Source: Ixodes scapularis (taxonomy: Eukaryota; Arthropoda; Arachnida; Ixodida; Ixodidae). From it: a DNA stretch of 64,000 bases. A program made the translations under genes and the position numbers. The stretch spans positions 84,808,069 through 84,872,068 of the forward strand of contig NW_024609884.1 of NCBI RefSeq assembly GCF_016920785.2, given 5' to 3'. Shown here piece after piece: positions 11,690 through 25,500 of the stretch. The stretch's first letter is position 1, and the number at the start of each line of letters is the position of its first letter. The notes beneath the pieces were generated by a model, which had not been told where the DNA came from, did no database searches, and saw nothing but the letters and a program-made list of their open reading frames with translations.

Positions 11690-14290
11690 ATCGTTTTTGC
11701 ACATCCGATACGGTACGATGCGCCCTCCAGCTATTTTACGTTAAAAGCCACTGACAACCTGCGCTTCATTTGCAAATCTCAAGTTGTTCCGCTGCCGATA
11801 CACAAGCTGACGTAAACCGGTGGGTGAAGGACCACTGAGGACAAGCATATCAGAGGCAGCGACACCTCTCTCGCTATCTTTGTGTTGGTGAGACGTTGTC
11901 ACTAGATTATTGCCCGATTGTAAACTCGCGAACGGGTCGGGAGTGTCTCATTGGTTGATTACGCCCAAGATGTGGCGCCACGTCCAATCAGCAGCCGAGA
12001 ACTCTCTCACCTTGACCAAAACCGGACAGGTCGGTTTGCTGATCAATGCGGCTGTCTCACTCGGCGAGAGCCGCAAGAGGGATCTTCCGTTCACGTGACC
12101 GGCTCAGAGGGTGGTAAGTATCTGGGGTTCCAGCCCATTCCGCCCAGAATACGTAAGCCTTGACTTTCGCTTTTGTCAATTCTCGCCTAACACGACCTTT
12201 CCCAGAAAAAAACTTTACATGCCGCTCCTGAAATACACTAATCCGGTTCATTTCACTTATATTTCAAGCCTCCTCCTCACTCGTTTTCTGCGTGCGAAGT
12301 CGGAATTTAATAGTCGAAGCGAGAACGGAATCACGGTAACCATTTGCCTGTCTCGGCATGGACAATTTTGTGCTGCAGCTTCGTTTGACATCTCTTTCGC
12401 ACGAGAGGGAGGGCGAATGAGACGCAAGACGAAGACACGTGCTCCCGTAGCAGTGCCGAGCTGCAGCACTGTGGAAGTTACGCTAGCCTTGACAACGTAG
12501 CAGAAAGTAGTTGATGCGGAGATTTTTTATAGGCATATTCTCTCCACAAAATCGGTCTTGTGACTAGGAAATCCTTTATGCGGCCCTTGAGAGAGAGCCG
12601 AGTTGACCAGCAAACCACCCCAGGAGTAGGACTGTTTAATGATCAGTGATGCGAGAATTCCGCACTAGGTCGCGCTACCTGTCCAATCGAGCCCCGCTAA
12701 TCTTCGGAGATGAGAGTCGCTGTCACCCGTTCACTCACACGCAAGGGCGGAGCATGCAAGAAAAGCCTTCACGTTTCTTTACCTCTGGCGAGCATTCTGA
12801 AAATTCCCAAAGCTTGTGTCAGTTTTATCACCGCCTACTTACACACGACGAAAAAAAAAAAAAGTACAAATTAGAAGATTACATATTCGAAAGGGTTGAG
12901 AGATTCAAGGAATTGTCTATATTTCGCTTTTACTGACGTAGCCGACGCTACAAACGTGAGCATGTGGCCCTGAACAGTACCTCCACTGCACGAGCGCGCG
13001 TGCTTGGCAAGGACACTAAAAGCAAGGAGCTCGCGATTTTAGCATCGGCTGCGACTGGACTTAAAAAAAAAAAAAAAACTAAAACACTTCTTAAAAAAAA
13101 AAAAAAGAAAAAAAAAACGAGTTAAAGGTTAGTTTCAGCGTATTTTTACCTCCTGAACATGAATATCACGTTCGTTTTCCCCGAAGATGTAACTAAACGC
13201 GAGGAAACACGAAAACGTTCCGACCAGTCGTGACGTCATATTAGGATCTTTGGGCCGCCAAGCGCGTGCAATTGCGAGCTTGCCAGGGATATTCCCTCGC
13301 AGTGACACCAGTTGTGACGTATCTTTCTGACCTTTTTAAAAATAGCGAGAGTGCGCGTGCCTAGCTTTGAGAGGCGCTGAAGATGTGCGAGAGCGGAGAT
13401 TTCGAAAATTCCTAATATGACGTCACGTCCCAGGAAGGAGGGGCTTCAGCGGTACTTTGAAAATCAATTTCTGCAACGTCCGCGCACAAAATTAAAAAAA
13501 AAAAAACCTCAATATTTGTGATTCTGGAGGTCAAATGCAGACGATATAAATGTTTTTCCTCAAATTCAGAACCGCTTTAGTTTCCTTTCAAGCTGAAACG
13601 AAGTCTAGAAGATTCCTCTTTTGACGATCTCCTCATTGGGTATGCGTCGCAACCGAAGGAAACGAGGATGAAACGGCATTCTTTAATCGTCGCTCATTCG
13701 CTGGGGCGTGTAAGATGCACTTCGTTAGCTTGATGAGTAAGCAGCCAATATTTTTTTGTTTTAATTCATTGATCGAGACTGTTTTGTAGATGCCTTCCAA
13801 ATGTGATATTTTCCCATCGCGGGCTCTGGTTCTCGAACGAACACTTGTAAGAAGAAACTGGAAATTCCGTTATCCACATGGTTGCCTCTGACGAAGATTG
13901 CGCAACCACAAACACAGACACACACAAACACATAGAAGAAAGAAAGCCGTGGTGTACGAACGGCTAGCTGTGAACTTTTTTTTAGTTCGGTAAGCGGCGA
14001 GAGTGCATATTTCGAGTCCTACTGAGAATGCATCATCGGGTCGAGCGAGCGCCTATGGATCGCAGTGTCAACAATTTAATGGACACTATTTCTATCCAGC
14101 CCATTGAGCTCGGAACATTTTGTAGGCACCGTGGGAAATTTGGAGCAATAGGAATTATTCGCATGCTGTCACCTGTGCATAAAGAAAGTTATCCTCTGCC
14201 ATGAACGTCAGTGTAGACGAAGCCAGTGAAACTTTCTGTTTTGATCACGGATCATTTTAACCATCTGACGTGACCTCTAAAGAGGAAATG
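11690..14290. other. Intergenic, no gene seen
   Basis: Holds A-rich tracts at 12850-12863 and 13064-13118, and repeated GTGACGTCATATTAGGA / CCTAATATGACGTCAC segments (about 13230 and 13415) suggesting a foldback of about 200 bp. No coding signal. Confidence 0.4.
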
Positions 14291-14336
14291 GGCAACATAT
14301 GCAGATGAAGGTACCGTACCGATTGAATAGGATAAA

Positions 14337-14410
14337 TGTAGTGCAGTGGTTGGCATACCTGACCGCTAATCAGGACAAACCAGAGTTCTCAACCCGGGCT
14401 TCAAAATATT
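14337..14410 (+). repeat. tRNA-Ser(GCT)-like sequence (SINE head or tRNA pseudogene)
   Basis: It has an A-box-like TAGTGCAGTGGTTGGCATA, an anticodon-arm-like CCTGACCGCTAATCAGG with GCT in the anticodon place, and a B-box-like GAGTTCTCAACCC. The T stem is mispaired, U33 is C and no long variable arm is present, so it is not a functional tRNA-Ser gene. Confidence 0.5.
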
Positions 14411-14440
14411 TAGTTTTACGGCGGTTTCGTAACATATATC

Positions 14441-15678
14441 CAGTGTTGGAACTAACGCGTTAGTTTTTTGACTAACGTACCAATGTACTCCTTTGTATCT
14501 GAAATGACTAACGAGTAAAGTAACATCGTTATTATATTACGGTAGCTCCTCTCAAATTTCGTTACCCGTTACTCGTTAATTTTGATTACAAATGGCCGCA
14601 TGATTGTTTTGAAACAATTTAACTTTCATTATGTACATTATGTAAAAGTGGCAAAGAAACCCCAACAAAGCTATGTGTAAGCGGCGTCATTTCAACCTTC
14701 TTCAGAAGACACTTTGAACGTCCCCACGACCGGGCCCAAAAGGCGCGAGATTATCGCTGCACGGAACCCCTAAGCGTCTTTAGTGCAGTTTTTGTATAGA
14801 AGCTGCTATGATCACCGGTCGCCGTAACCTGAGCAGCCGTCTTGCTGGAAAAAGACATCTGTTCAGAAGCCAACAGTCTGCCGCCGCTCGAAAGATTTTG
14901 CCTGGGCGTGCCTAGCTACTCAAGCTGGTCACATCTAGGGTGTCTTCATGTGCTCTTCAAAACAACTGAATTCTCGTTCAATCAACAACAGAAAGGATAA
15001 ACTCCAAGTTTGGAAGCGTTGACCTTCCCACGCTTTGAATCAAAACAGGCGTGTCAGCATAGCCGGGTGCTGACGTGTCGTTCTCCGAATCGCGCTAGCG
15101 AACCGTCACGTGTCCGAGGATGTAGATTCCTTATCCTGCCCAGGTGAGACAAACAAGACATGTTCAGGACATACATTATAGTTGTACGAATCGTGCTCTC
15201 GAAGCGTCACGTGTTCGAGGATATACATTACACAAACAAGCTGGCCCGGATACCAAAGTTATCGCAGCATTGAACGCCGACCGTCATCAGAGAGACGTCA
15301 CCATCGTTTCGAATCCCTGCCACTCTGGTTCTGTTTGTGTGAGTCTCCAACGTATAAATGTGATCTGTACCCCACTCCTCTGCGGTACTGCTTAGGCGCG
15401 GCAGAGTACAGATAAATACGTAATCACTTTGAACAAGTGTATTGTTGCCGAAGTTGATAGAGGCAGTTTATTTTAAACAAATATTATATACTAACAGTGA
15501 AATAGAAAGTAATGACAAAGTAACGTAAAAGTAACGTCCGTTAGTCATGGCAAGTAACGACACCGGTATTTCGTTACATTTGCAAAATGGTAACGGAGCT
15601 GTGTAGCGCGTTAGCTTTTTTCCTAGGTAACGAGTAACGCTATTTCGTTACTTATTTTTGGTAACGGGCACAACACTG
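14441..15678. mobile_element. hAT-type non-autonomous element (1238 bp)
   Basis: The ends are CAGTGTTG and CAACACTG. The flanks CATATATC and CATCTATC match at 7 of 8 positions. Subterminal sequence is rich in GTTAC/GTAAC motifs on both sides. No transposase frame. It inserted into the loop side of the foldback at 14297-15722. Confidence 0.82.
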
Positions 15679-16451
15679 CATCTATCCCATTCAGTGAGTA
15701 CGGTTCTTTCATCTGCATATTCCGGCTACTCTCTATACCTAGATGCAGTTAACGTTCAAATTTATTTCATATGGAAACGGCCTGGACGACGAATTATCTT
15801 TTGACTACTCCAATGTTATCAGCCCGAAGGTGCTATTTATTATTATTATTTGTTTTACGTTTGTTTTAGCTTCAACTTTCTTGCTTTTTCGTATTCTTTA
15901 TAAGTACGACCATTTTTTTTTCTTCTAATCTCGAATATTTCTGCTGACGTTTACGTTTTTTGCAGGCTGTCACCATTATTTCAAGTCCACTGTTCAAGCC
16001 CCTCGTAAAAATAAGTAATATTATTTTTACTAATATTATCCATACTATATCTTTACTTCATATGAAAAGTTGCAAATCTCTCCGTTTCGCTGTCTAGTTT
16101 GCGACGCTATCGCTATTTTTTTATATACTGCTTTCAGTGGTTAGCTTCTTCCTTTTATGTTTTTTCCCCTTTATTCCTGTGACAGTCGCGTGCTAGGGTG
16201 AGCTTGAAGGCAGGCTTTTTCCCCTCCCGCATGCAGCTCGACCTTCGGGACCGAGAAGCGAGCCACGAGCCACCAACGTGTCCCGTCAGCGAACGAGTGC
16301 GCGCAGCCCCGGTCGCCGTCCTCCCTCCGAGTGTCGAGGAGCGAGGCAGCCGGCGATAGCATCCGGCCCGACGGCGGCGGCCGAGCAAGGTGTGTGCAAA
16401 GCAGCCGGGGCGGCCGGGGCGGCCGGCGCGAGGCGGCGCAACTGGTCTCCG

Positions 16452-16480
16452 TATAAAGTGCGGCCACCTCGATTCCAGTC
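16452..16480 (+). promoter_or_regulatory. Candidate core promoter of the Skeletor-like gene
   Basis: TATAAA lies at 16452-16457. A CCAGTC initiator-like hexamer follows at 16475-16480, about 25 nt downstream, which is the normal TATA-to-start spacing. A start near A16477 would give a 5' UTR of only about 26 nt before ATG 16503. The flank at 16200-16450 is GC- and CpG-rich compared with its surroundings. This is inferred from motifs alone. Confidence 0.5.
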
Positions 16481-16502
16481 GGCTTTTGGCGCCGGACAAG
16501 GG

Positions 16503-16560
16503 ATGCTCACGATGGCTTGGATACGCACGCTCGTCGCCCTCACTGCGCTCCTCTCTCAAG
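16503..16560 (+). CDS. Skeletor: Skeletor-like exon 1 (start codon, signal peptide)
   Basis: The exon encodes MLTMAWIRTLVALTALLSQ plus one base. It ends at a GTACGC donor in phase 1. A second in-frame ATG at 16512 could also be used and leaves an equally good signal peptide. The start is chosen because it is the first ATG after the TATA/initiator pair and opens the only signal-peptide-like frame that joins exon 2. Confidence 0.8.
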
Positions 16561-19500
16561 GTACGCGCCCCTTCGTCTTCTCCGCGGTTGACAAAGCCGT
16601 GCGCGGGACATTTTGATGTCGCCGTTCGCGATGCTCGCTAGCCAACCTGGCTGTCAGATGCGGTTGACAGAGCACCCCAAGCCCTCCTTTTTCGCTGGGC
16701 CACTCACGCCACGCGTACGGGGACAAGTCGACAACCGAACCGGCAACGGAGCTGACTTAATAGAATAGAATAGAATAGTTTTTTTTTTATGCATATATTT
16801 TCAAAAAGTACAATGATGAGCCGGTATAAGCCTGAAGAGCTTGTGGCAATTTTAGTAGCAGTTCCCCGGTAACTCCCATAATGACACCCGATATACAGCG
16901 CCGACGCCTTTGCGCAGGCACCTTAGCGTTCTCGGGTAGCGTTAACGAAGCGCATAAAACGATCTTCTAAAAACGTCGAACCTCCCGAAGGCACTCGGCT
17001 TCTTCGTCTTCCAACGCCGGCTACCTCCGAAGCGAGGTAAACCTCGCATCGCGTGCGAACCGATCTTGTGTCTCTGGACGGGCATGACCGGCCACGAGCG
17101 GAAAAGAGCGGTGTTGTGTTTGTTCGCGCGCTCACCGCATCGTTGACCCGCACATCCCCCGTACATTGCTGTATGGACTCTTTTGTTCGCGCACACCTGT
17201 CGTATAAATCGTGACCGTGCTTTTAGTGCGGGCCGAAAGCGAGATGCTGGGAGCCGTTTATTCGTATTTAAACGGGTGTTGAGGTCCGCGATCGAATGTT
17301 CCACATTGAAGGACTAGACGCGTGAGCTCCTTGGCCAGCGTTATAACGCGCCTGTTGTTTCTGTCGAGTGACTTTGACAGTTACGTTTCTTCTTATGTGA
17401 GATGCCCTGTATTGTGGTGCATGTGTCTTAATGCCTCGTAAACCATGCTCTAGATTGAGTTTGCGAGCACAGTACTAGCAGAGGGCACATTTTGTTTGCC
17501 GCAGTTCTGCCAGATGTAGTCTGTTCCGTCCGACCACGTTGACATATTTTGCCGCGAGTCGAGAAACATTTGTTGCAGAGGGTTGCTTTGAAGGCAGAAC
17601 TTGACTTTCATGAGAGAAAGAGAGAGAGAGAGAGAGAAAAAAAAGCGATTCGAGGCACCGATAACCGTCTCTTTCTTCTTGAAGAGGCGTCAAAAGTTGG
17701 AGAACAGTTACCTTTATTTGTTTATTTGTTCTTTAAACAAGAGTCTCATCTGTGCGTGTCTTGGGATAGTCTGGAAGTGATTACGACGGCAGACGCCGTC
17801 ACAGGGCACGCAATTTTCGTGTCGCCCAAGCGCACTTGACGGATGTCCTGCCAGGTTCGGCGCGCAGAATAAAGTTTCTCCGAGCAACCTTGCCTCGTGG
17901 AATGTCGCCATGACCCACTCTAAGACTCGTTTTCCGTTAGACACCTACCGGCGCGACCACTCCCTCCTCGGCGCGTCCTTGAGAAAAGTCTCCGTCGAGA
18001 TAATTGGCATCTAAATGCTCGAGTTGTCGTCGCTGGTGCGCCCTCCCTTTGGCCGCGATACTGGCGGTCCGAGACGCGGCTCACCCGGCACCGGACGTCT
18101 CGCGACATCGAGGGGGTTCGAGCACGACACTGCTACGCCTGGGATTGGAGCCAGTGAATATGCTAGGCTATACAGTGGCTCCAATATTGGCATTCCCTTC
18201 CCCGGTTGTCTCGTGGGCGCAGCCATTTTGTTGCCTAGTGCAGGGCGGGCGCCATTGGCGATCGGTTCGAAGCTGCGACATCCTGAGCTCTGGATACCAT
18301 GTCAGGAAGCTCGGGCGGTTTTGCTCTGCCGCCAACTGTTTTTTGACATTCCTCGAGGACGGAAAATCCTTTCCTGAAATTGGAAGTAAAGCTTCGGACA
18401 AGTGACAACCATGATTCTGAGCACCGAGACCAGAAGAAAATTACCGACTCCCTCGCCGGGGAATGATGTTTTTAGTTCTTTTGCCCGATCCCCCCAAAGG
18501 CGATCACCTTCACGCCCTCCAGATAGTACAGAAATGCATCAGCTCGGGGGGTGAGGGAGGGGAGAGGAGAGGGAGAGGAGGAGGAGGAGAAGGCGGAGGA
18601 AGGGAGGGGAATAATTGTTTTGTGTTTTGTTTTTATGCTAGGTGGCGCAAGCTACCGCCCGTTGTAAAGGGTAGAGCCATTATTGTCCATACATCCATCC
18701 ATCCGATGGCCCAAGTGGCGTTACTTTCAATCGTAGCTTATTCGGCGGGTTTAGGTTGGGTCTTCGGAAAACCTGGCAGAACTGGAATGTTTAATCGACG
18801 CTTTCACCTTTCCTCGACAGCCGCTTTATCGTAAATTACTCGAACGCCCTTCGAGTCGCCGCTTTCTGCATGTCTGAGGAGACGCACCACTGCGCATCGG
18901 GAAAAGGCTGCTTCTCCCCAGCACGACCGCTGTTTGAAAGGAAGTGTGCTCTGTGTCAAACTGTCAAACTTCTTTGTATAACGCTGACAAAGCCGCTGGC
19001 GCGTCACGAGGGCGCTTGATCTAGCGTTTGCTTTGCACGCCCTCTCGTGCAGGGGGAATGGCAGATGAAGCCATGCGCTCGCACCAGTGAGGTCGTGGTT
19101 TGGTGATGACGCCATTTGAGAGTGTCACTATAGTCAGTTACAGGTTAAGAAGGTAGCGGCAAATACCCCTCAAAGGGAATCAGATATCCCTCCGCCACCT
19201 CCGCATCCAATAGCGTCCCACCGTTTCCGTGACGTCGCGGCCAACGCGCGAGGAGGGTCTTGCCTTTTTGTACATATTTGCTTTATCTTTCGGCTTTGAC
19301 TTAGCATTGTGGAAGCCACGAGAGGGAGATTAGAGTTCTCCCCCACCGACGGAAACAAATACGACTTTCGGGGATTAGCTTCCCCCCCGAAGGATACAAA
19401 GGCTGCTTTCAGGGGCTCGGTTCCCTCTCCGATGAATACAAAGGTCGCTTTCTTAAAAAGTGGGATCGGAGACAAGTGGGAATCCATTGAAGCGGAACAA

Positions 19501-22500
19501 GGAGCGTTTCCAGTGAACTCTTCTTTCGACTGCGGAGAGATTTGAAACGGGCGCATCACACTTGTGGGAGGAGCTTCTCCTACCTTCTTGACTTGTAACC
19601 GACTATAGCACTGCACCAGTTCCACTCCGCGTTGCACTATAGTTAGTGACAACTGAAGAAATGTGGGGCGTGACCAATACCGAGCATATTAGTTTCGCTC
19701 TGCAGTCAATCGGAGGGTGGCATTGGCCGATAAATAAACACGTAAGCAATAACCGCGAAGCGTCAACAGAATAAATTACGCCCGGTGTTTCTTAAGCTGT
19801 CAGTCTAGAGTAAATGCGTCAGCAAACGTGGCAACGACGGGTTGTTGGCATCGATCTTGGACAAGTCGCAACCGCGGCTGGCGATGAAGGACGATCCAAC
19901 CCTCACATATCCATGAAGCGTGCGCCGACGAAACGTGTGTCGGCGAAAAGACGAGTATCCTCGGTCGAATACGCCTGCCACTTCTATTGGTCCGTTGGCC
20001 GGCGCGTGCGCGATCCGCCGAGAGCAGCGATGAACGTCCCTCTCTATCGTTGTTCCGTTTCCCGTCGGAGCTCGAGTGGGCGCCGCCAGTGTGTCGTGCG
20101 TACGCCGTGCGAGTTGAGTCAGGGGCCCTCATTATGGGCGTCTATCGTGGCTGAGACCGCCGTGGCCATTGTTTCTTTCTCCGGTTTTCCCCTTCGCCAA
20201 CGTCTCTCGAAGGGCGTCTCGTTGGGGGCTTGCCGAGGAGCTTCCGGCCGCCAGTCTCCGCTTGCCGGTTAGACAGAGTCACAGAGGGTAGATAAAGCGG
20301 ACGAATAATAAAACACGAGCTAATCGCGTGCACCTGCTGCGGGCGCTGATTTCCTAACTGTAGAACCCCTGCTGGGGCTTAGTACATGACAAATCTACAA
20401 AGTCTCGCTCACGTTGCTCCCTTTTTTGTGTTTTTTTTTTTTTTTTGTTAAATCCGCGAGCAGCAGAAAGTGGCCGAGCAGCAGGAAGCTGGAATCCGAG
20501 GTCGTTATTATCTCTCCAGAATCCACGCGGGAGCAATCGTCAGAATTTTTAACAACCGCAACGCTTCCATTTTTATCGCGAGAGAGGAATCTGGCGAATC
20601 CACATGTAGATTCGCCGGATCGGCTGGTGCTGTTTGCTCAAATATTTTGTACCCTGAGCACTTGATGGGTAGGCAACCCTCGCATCTCTGGCATTAGAAC
20701 ACCCCCGGTGATATTTCTGTGCGCTTGAATCTGCTTCCGGACCAAGAAAAGGCGCTCGCGCTCTCCATCGACGCAGTCGATCTCTCCCGGATTTCGGGGG
20801 AATCCCAACGAGGAGCATGCGAAGGGTTTGAGACGTGACGCAATCCACGTGTAGTGCGCACCGGACCGACCTTGTGACTCTGAAGCAGAAATGCACGAAA
20901 CGTAACTAATATTGCGCGCCCGGATGTTTGGAAATGGCTATCAGCGGGGCAGTGGCCGTTTCTCAAGACAGTATTGCTCAGGAAGTGAACGTTATGATTG
21001 CGTAGACATCTCATCGACGCTGCGCACGCACCCTGCGTGATGCACCACTTCACCTTTGAACCAAACAACGTTTCTTCAAGAGTGAGAGGGCTATTGTGCC
21101 TCGTATCACGACCGGAATTGTGGTTGAAATACTGAGAAGGAGGCCCCCTATGCGTAGCTTGCTCTGACGTCACATCGGTTGCCATTGTGAGGGATCTTTC
21201 TGCTGCACACCCACCTTCTTGAGCAGATATTTCCCACCACCGAATTGATTATCTGTTACAGTGAAGTTGCGACAAAAACACCTCGTGAGTTGTCTGACAT
21301 GCCTCCTTTTTAACGTTGCAGAGACTACACTCTAAAAAAAGGCCCGTGCGTCTCCTTTCCCGCACAACACTTGGAGACCCAATCAGCGGAACGTGCGGAG
21401 GCAGCTCAGCGAATGACGATGCCGAAGCATATGTTTAGATCAATAGACGTAGTCTGAGTTGTGACATTAAGCAATGCAAAACGTCACGCTTGCATTGCTT
21501 AATGTCACACCTCAGACTGCGTTTTTTGGTCTAAACATATGTTTCGGCATCGTCATTTGCTGAGCTGCCCCCGTAAGTTGCGGTGATTGACTCTCCGAGT
21601 GTTGTGCGGGAAAGGAGACTCAAGAGCTTTTTTTTAGAGTGCATGCTTACTTACAACTACTCTCGTTCTAATAAAAATTTGGTTGATATAGGAAATTAAT
21701 TTTCTTACTCAAGCCCTCGTAGAAAGCAAGTAAATCGTGCGTGAGAGCTATCAAAAGGCGCACGACCGTATACCCCCGAACAAGCTTAATTGGTTACGCC
21801 AGTACTCGGGAAAATGAGAAAGCGTGATCTGGAACTTCATCCCCGTACCCGGTTCTTCGACAGCGGTGCACAGAACTCCGAAGACGGAGCGTGGTCGGCA
21901 GAGGCGTTTTCAGGAGTGATCGTCTGCCCGCTACCGTTGCATGTATTGGTGCGTTTGGGCCGGCAGGGTGGGGAGCTCGCGCCTTGCGGGCCCTCCGTTC
22001 GCATGGTGTGGCGACCTTGTCGTGGCCGGGTCCTTTGGGGCCACCCTCGATGTTCTGGAGCTGGAGTCAGTCTCGGGGAGGCAGCTCAGACGGTGACATG
22101 TTGTCACGATGACAGAGCGGTCAAAAGTATGTGCTCTACTTTGCACAGCGCTTGACGCTTAAAGATTGGACGCAGTATTGCCTTGAGTGGCGAGCGCCGC
22201 AGAGATAGGCGCACTTCGAGCTGACTGACGTAACCGTCAAAATAATTAAACTGCTTAGTCGTTGTGAGTAATTCATGATGGAGGTGGAGCTGGCCGAGCT
22301 GTGCATAAAACCTTCGTTGAGGCTGAAAAAGAAAAAAAAAAAAAGGTTAGCCACACACTTTATACCAATAAAACCGAAACTAATAAAAAGAAAAAGGACA
22401 ATTACACACACACTTTTCGACGCTGTGTATGGTTATCCATTTGTTTTTTTACTTGTTTCCAGTCTCGAGTTTATCGTAAAGTGTGTGGTTGAACTTGTTT

Positions 22501-25500
22501 TTTTTGTTTTTTTTCTGGTCTCAGATTTGAGCCAATTTCAAGCTACTAACTGGTTTCGTCTACACTCTAAAAAAATGCCATTCGCGTTTACTCACCCGCA
22601 AAACGCTCAAAGAGCCATTCTCTGCGATCTACAAATTCAGCTCAGCGAATGATGAGGCGGAACATCTGTTTAGACTTAAAAATTAAGTCTGCGCTGTGGC
22701 ATTACGCAATGCAAAGCGTCATGCTTGCATTCCGCAATGCCACAGTGCAGACTTAATTTTTAGGTCCAAATAAATGTTCTGCCTCATCATTCGCCGAGCT
22801 GATTTCGTAGATCTCAGAGAATGGCTCTTTGAGTGTTTTTCAGGTAAGTATAACGCGCAGGAATTTTTAAGAGAGTAAAATGACAGTCTTAGAATTCTTC
22901 AATTGAAACGTGTTTTTGCTCAGCTCAACGAAGGCTCCAAGCACATGTTGAGATGATTGTCGGAGGAATCGGCCAACCACGGGTAAGTGGCGAACACGAG
23001 AGCTTGGGCCTGGTTTCCCGCAGTCTCCTTAGCGGGGGAGCTGGCCGAGTTGTAGCGATGGCCTTCGATGCCAGATCCAGATTTTGTTATCCAGAGTTGT
23101 TTATGTGTCCCAAGACGATTCTCTCGTGCGCAGACCGTGCCTAAAGACAAACCATTCACACTTCAACGATATCGTACGTAGAGGAAGGAGGGGCACAAGT
23201 TGTTGCTTGAGGGTGCTGACTCCAGCGAATTGAGCTAGCACTCTGCGTCAACACCTACAACGGTTTTCATCTGACGCCCGCAACGTAATTATCTGGCCTC
23301 TAATTAGGCGTAAGACAAAGCGTGGTGATGTTTATCACTGCAGCACCCGTGAGGGTCGAATCTCGCAGTCGTTGTGCTCACCCAGAGCCTCCTGTACACT
23401 CTAAGAAAAAGGGGGTGTATACGGGTACTCCCCTTGTCCCATATGTAACTCCCCAAAACTACATTTCGTCGTTCAGCCTCCTCTGTAAGGTGGTTATGGA
23501 CGACCTATAGCTTCCTCTGTAACGTGGTTACGGATGACCCACAGCCTCCTGTATACCGGACGCTATAGCTATTCCATAGCTTCCTGTGCACAGGATATAG
23601 AGAGGATATAGAGATACTATAATGTACGCTAGAGGTTTAGCTGGCGCTATTGTGCTGTTGCAAATTGAAGCACACATCAACCAGTCGAAGATTAACTTCT
23701 GATAACGAATTTCCACGGGGAAACGCGGGTGCATTTTTTCTTTGGGCTTGATAAGAGCAAATATTACGAATAAATAAAACGTAGTAAATAACTTGGAACA
23801 TTTCTTAATCCCGTTAATGAAAATATTGGTCGATTACAGTGTTTTTCTTTCAAATTCGTTGCATTAAACACTGTGCTGAAATAGCTTCAAACCTGCATTT
23901 ATGTGCAGTGTCGGACACCTTTAGCGCGAACACGGCTGCTGCGCTTTTCTCCATGGGGGATTTACGTGCCAAGGGAACGAAGGACATCTTAAAAACCAAA
24001 AGAAACAACAAGAACTACGCAGTGTCACTGAATCAGTAACTCCCTGTTCATGTAGACGATCAACATAAAGTGCAAACCAAGTAATATAGTCCAATTTGCA
24101 AGCAATAAATAAGTATTGTTTTATTCTCTCTGCTCATGCATATTTACGAGGATGCTTGTTCTGCGTTAGAGACATAACCCGCACGCTCGAAATCTTTGAA
24201 TATAGCTAGAAGCCAGAGCGCAGGTGCTCGTTGGAACCTGCCCGTTATAGGAAATAATAATAATAAAAAAACATATTGGGTAGTCCACATACGTTATTCT
24301 TAATGTTTTGAATGTTTTAACAGCTCGATCTTAAAGATGCACGACGGGGTCATCTTCATATAGTGACCGGATTGGCATATTAGCAATATATGAGCGTCAT
24401 TGGAACGCAGGCCGAACCTTGAACACACTCTACGTTCCTTTCGATTGTTATTTTGCTTACAATCGTCCCTCCTTTTTACACACCTGCTATGCAACATAGG
24501 TTTGGCCTTTAAAAATAGCGAAGTTTAACACCGTTCATTGAAGAAAAATACGGTAACTAAAGCAATTGACCTTTTTCAGAGATCGCTGGGCGCATGCGCC
24601 GGCTCCGAGAGAGGGGAGGAAAGGGAAAGGCGCCATTTTTGGTGGCTCTCTTATCCGCTCGGTCGCTCAGACAGTGCTGGTTAGGCTTGACTCCTCCGCT
24701 ATTCTCGCGACTTGGCTTCATAATCATCGCGCCTCACCACCGCGCAGCTGTAGGTTGTCCAAATAACAGCAAAAATGGTTCAAATGCAAGGCTTTATAGA
24801 GTTTCAGCAGCCTTTTGCGGATGGTTCATGAAAGCACTCGATGTCAAACACCCCGCCCTTTTTGCTCTGCTTTCACAAGCCTATGACGCGAATCCCCCGT
24901 GTCAGGTGGCCGGGTCATCAATGTGACGGCGGGACATTCTGCTTTTAACTAAAAGACAGTAAATGTGAACATGATGGTAAACCGGAAACTGGGGTAGGAG
25001 AGCGAAAACGCAAAAGGAGACAAAAAAAAAGAACAGGGAACGTCTCTTGAGACGTTGCCTGTTTTTCCTTTGGGTTTTCCATTTCCTACCCCAGTCTCAG
25101 GTTTAATAATTGAAAACGGACGAGTTGGTGAATAGATACGAATACATGGAAGGATAAAAATTGAAGGAAACGGGACTTCTTGAAAGAAGTCCTCTTTCCG
25201 TCCCTGTCCTCGATGTTTTATCCTTTCATGTATTCGTATATCAAGTTTACCATCATGTTCAACTTACACCAGCTCGCCTACACTCTGGCTATTTTTCGTT
25301 AATAGTAAATGTGAAGCGAGGTTGTGTGACGTAAGCATGCCGTACACGGTACTCAAGTAAAGAATAACAGGATAAAGCTTTTCGTCCTTGAGGCGTGCGC
25401 TATACAAATTCACGTCTTGCCACGTTAAAAGAGCAGAAAAAACATGAAAAAAAATATCAGTCACTGGCAAAATACTTAAAGCGTGCGAAACAAATTTAAG

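Larger units (their letters stand above)
14297..15722. mobile_element. Small foldback element interrupted by a hAT-type MITE
   Basis: The outer arms TATGCAGATGAAGGTACCGT... (from about 14298) and ...ACGGTTCTTTCATCTGCATA (to about 15722) match at about 31 of 37 positions. Without the inner hAT-type element they enclose about 100 bp holding a tRNA-like sequence. Confidence 0.6.

Noticed and set aside
14337..14410. Functional tRNA-Ser gene
   Set aside because: Mispaired T stem, C at position 33 and no long variable arm; kept only as a tRNA-like repeat.
16155..16559. 134-codon minus frame over exon 1
   Set aside because: Shadow of the CpG-rich promoter and first exon.
19170..19652. 160-codon minus frame with repeated KAAFV-like segments
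   Set aside because: The repeats are explained by the DNA repeat within the MITE at 19122-19640.
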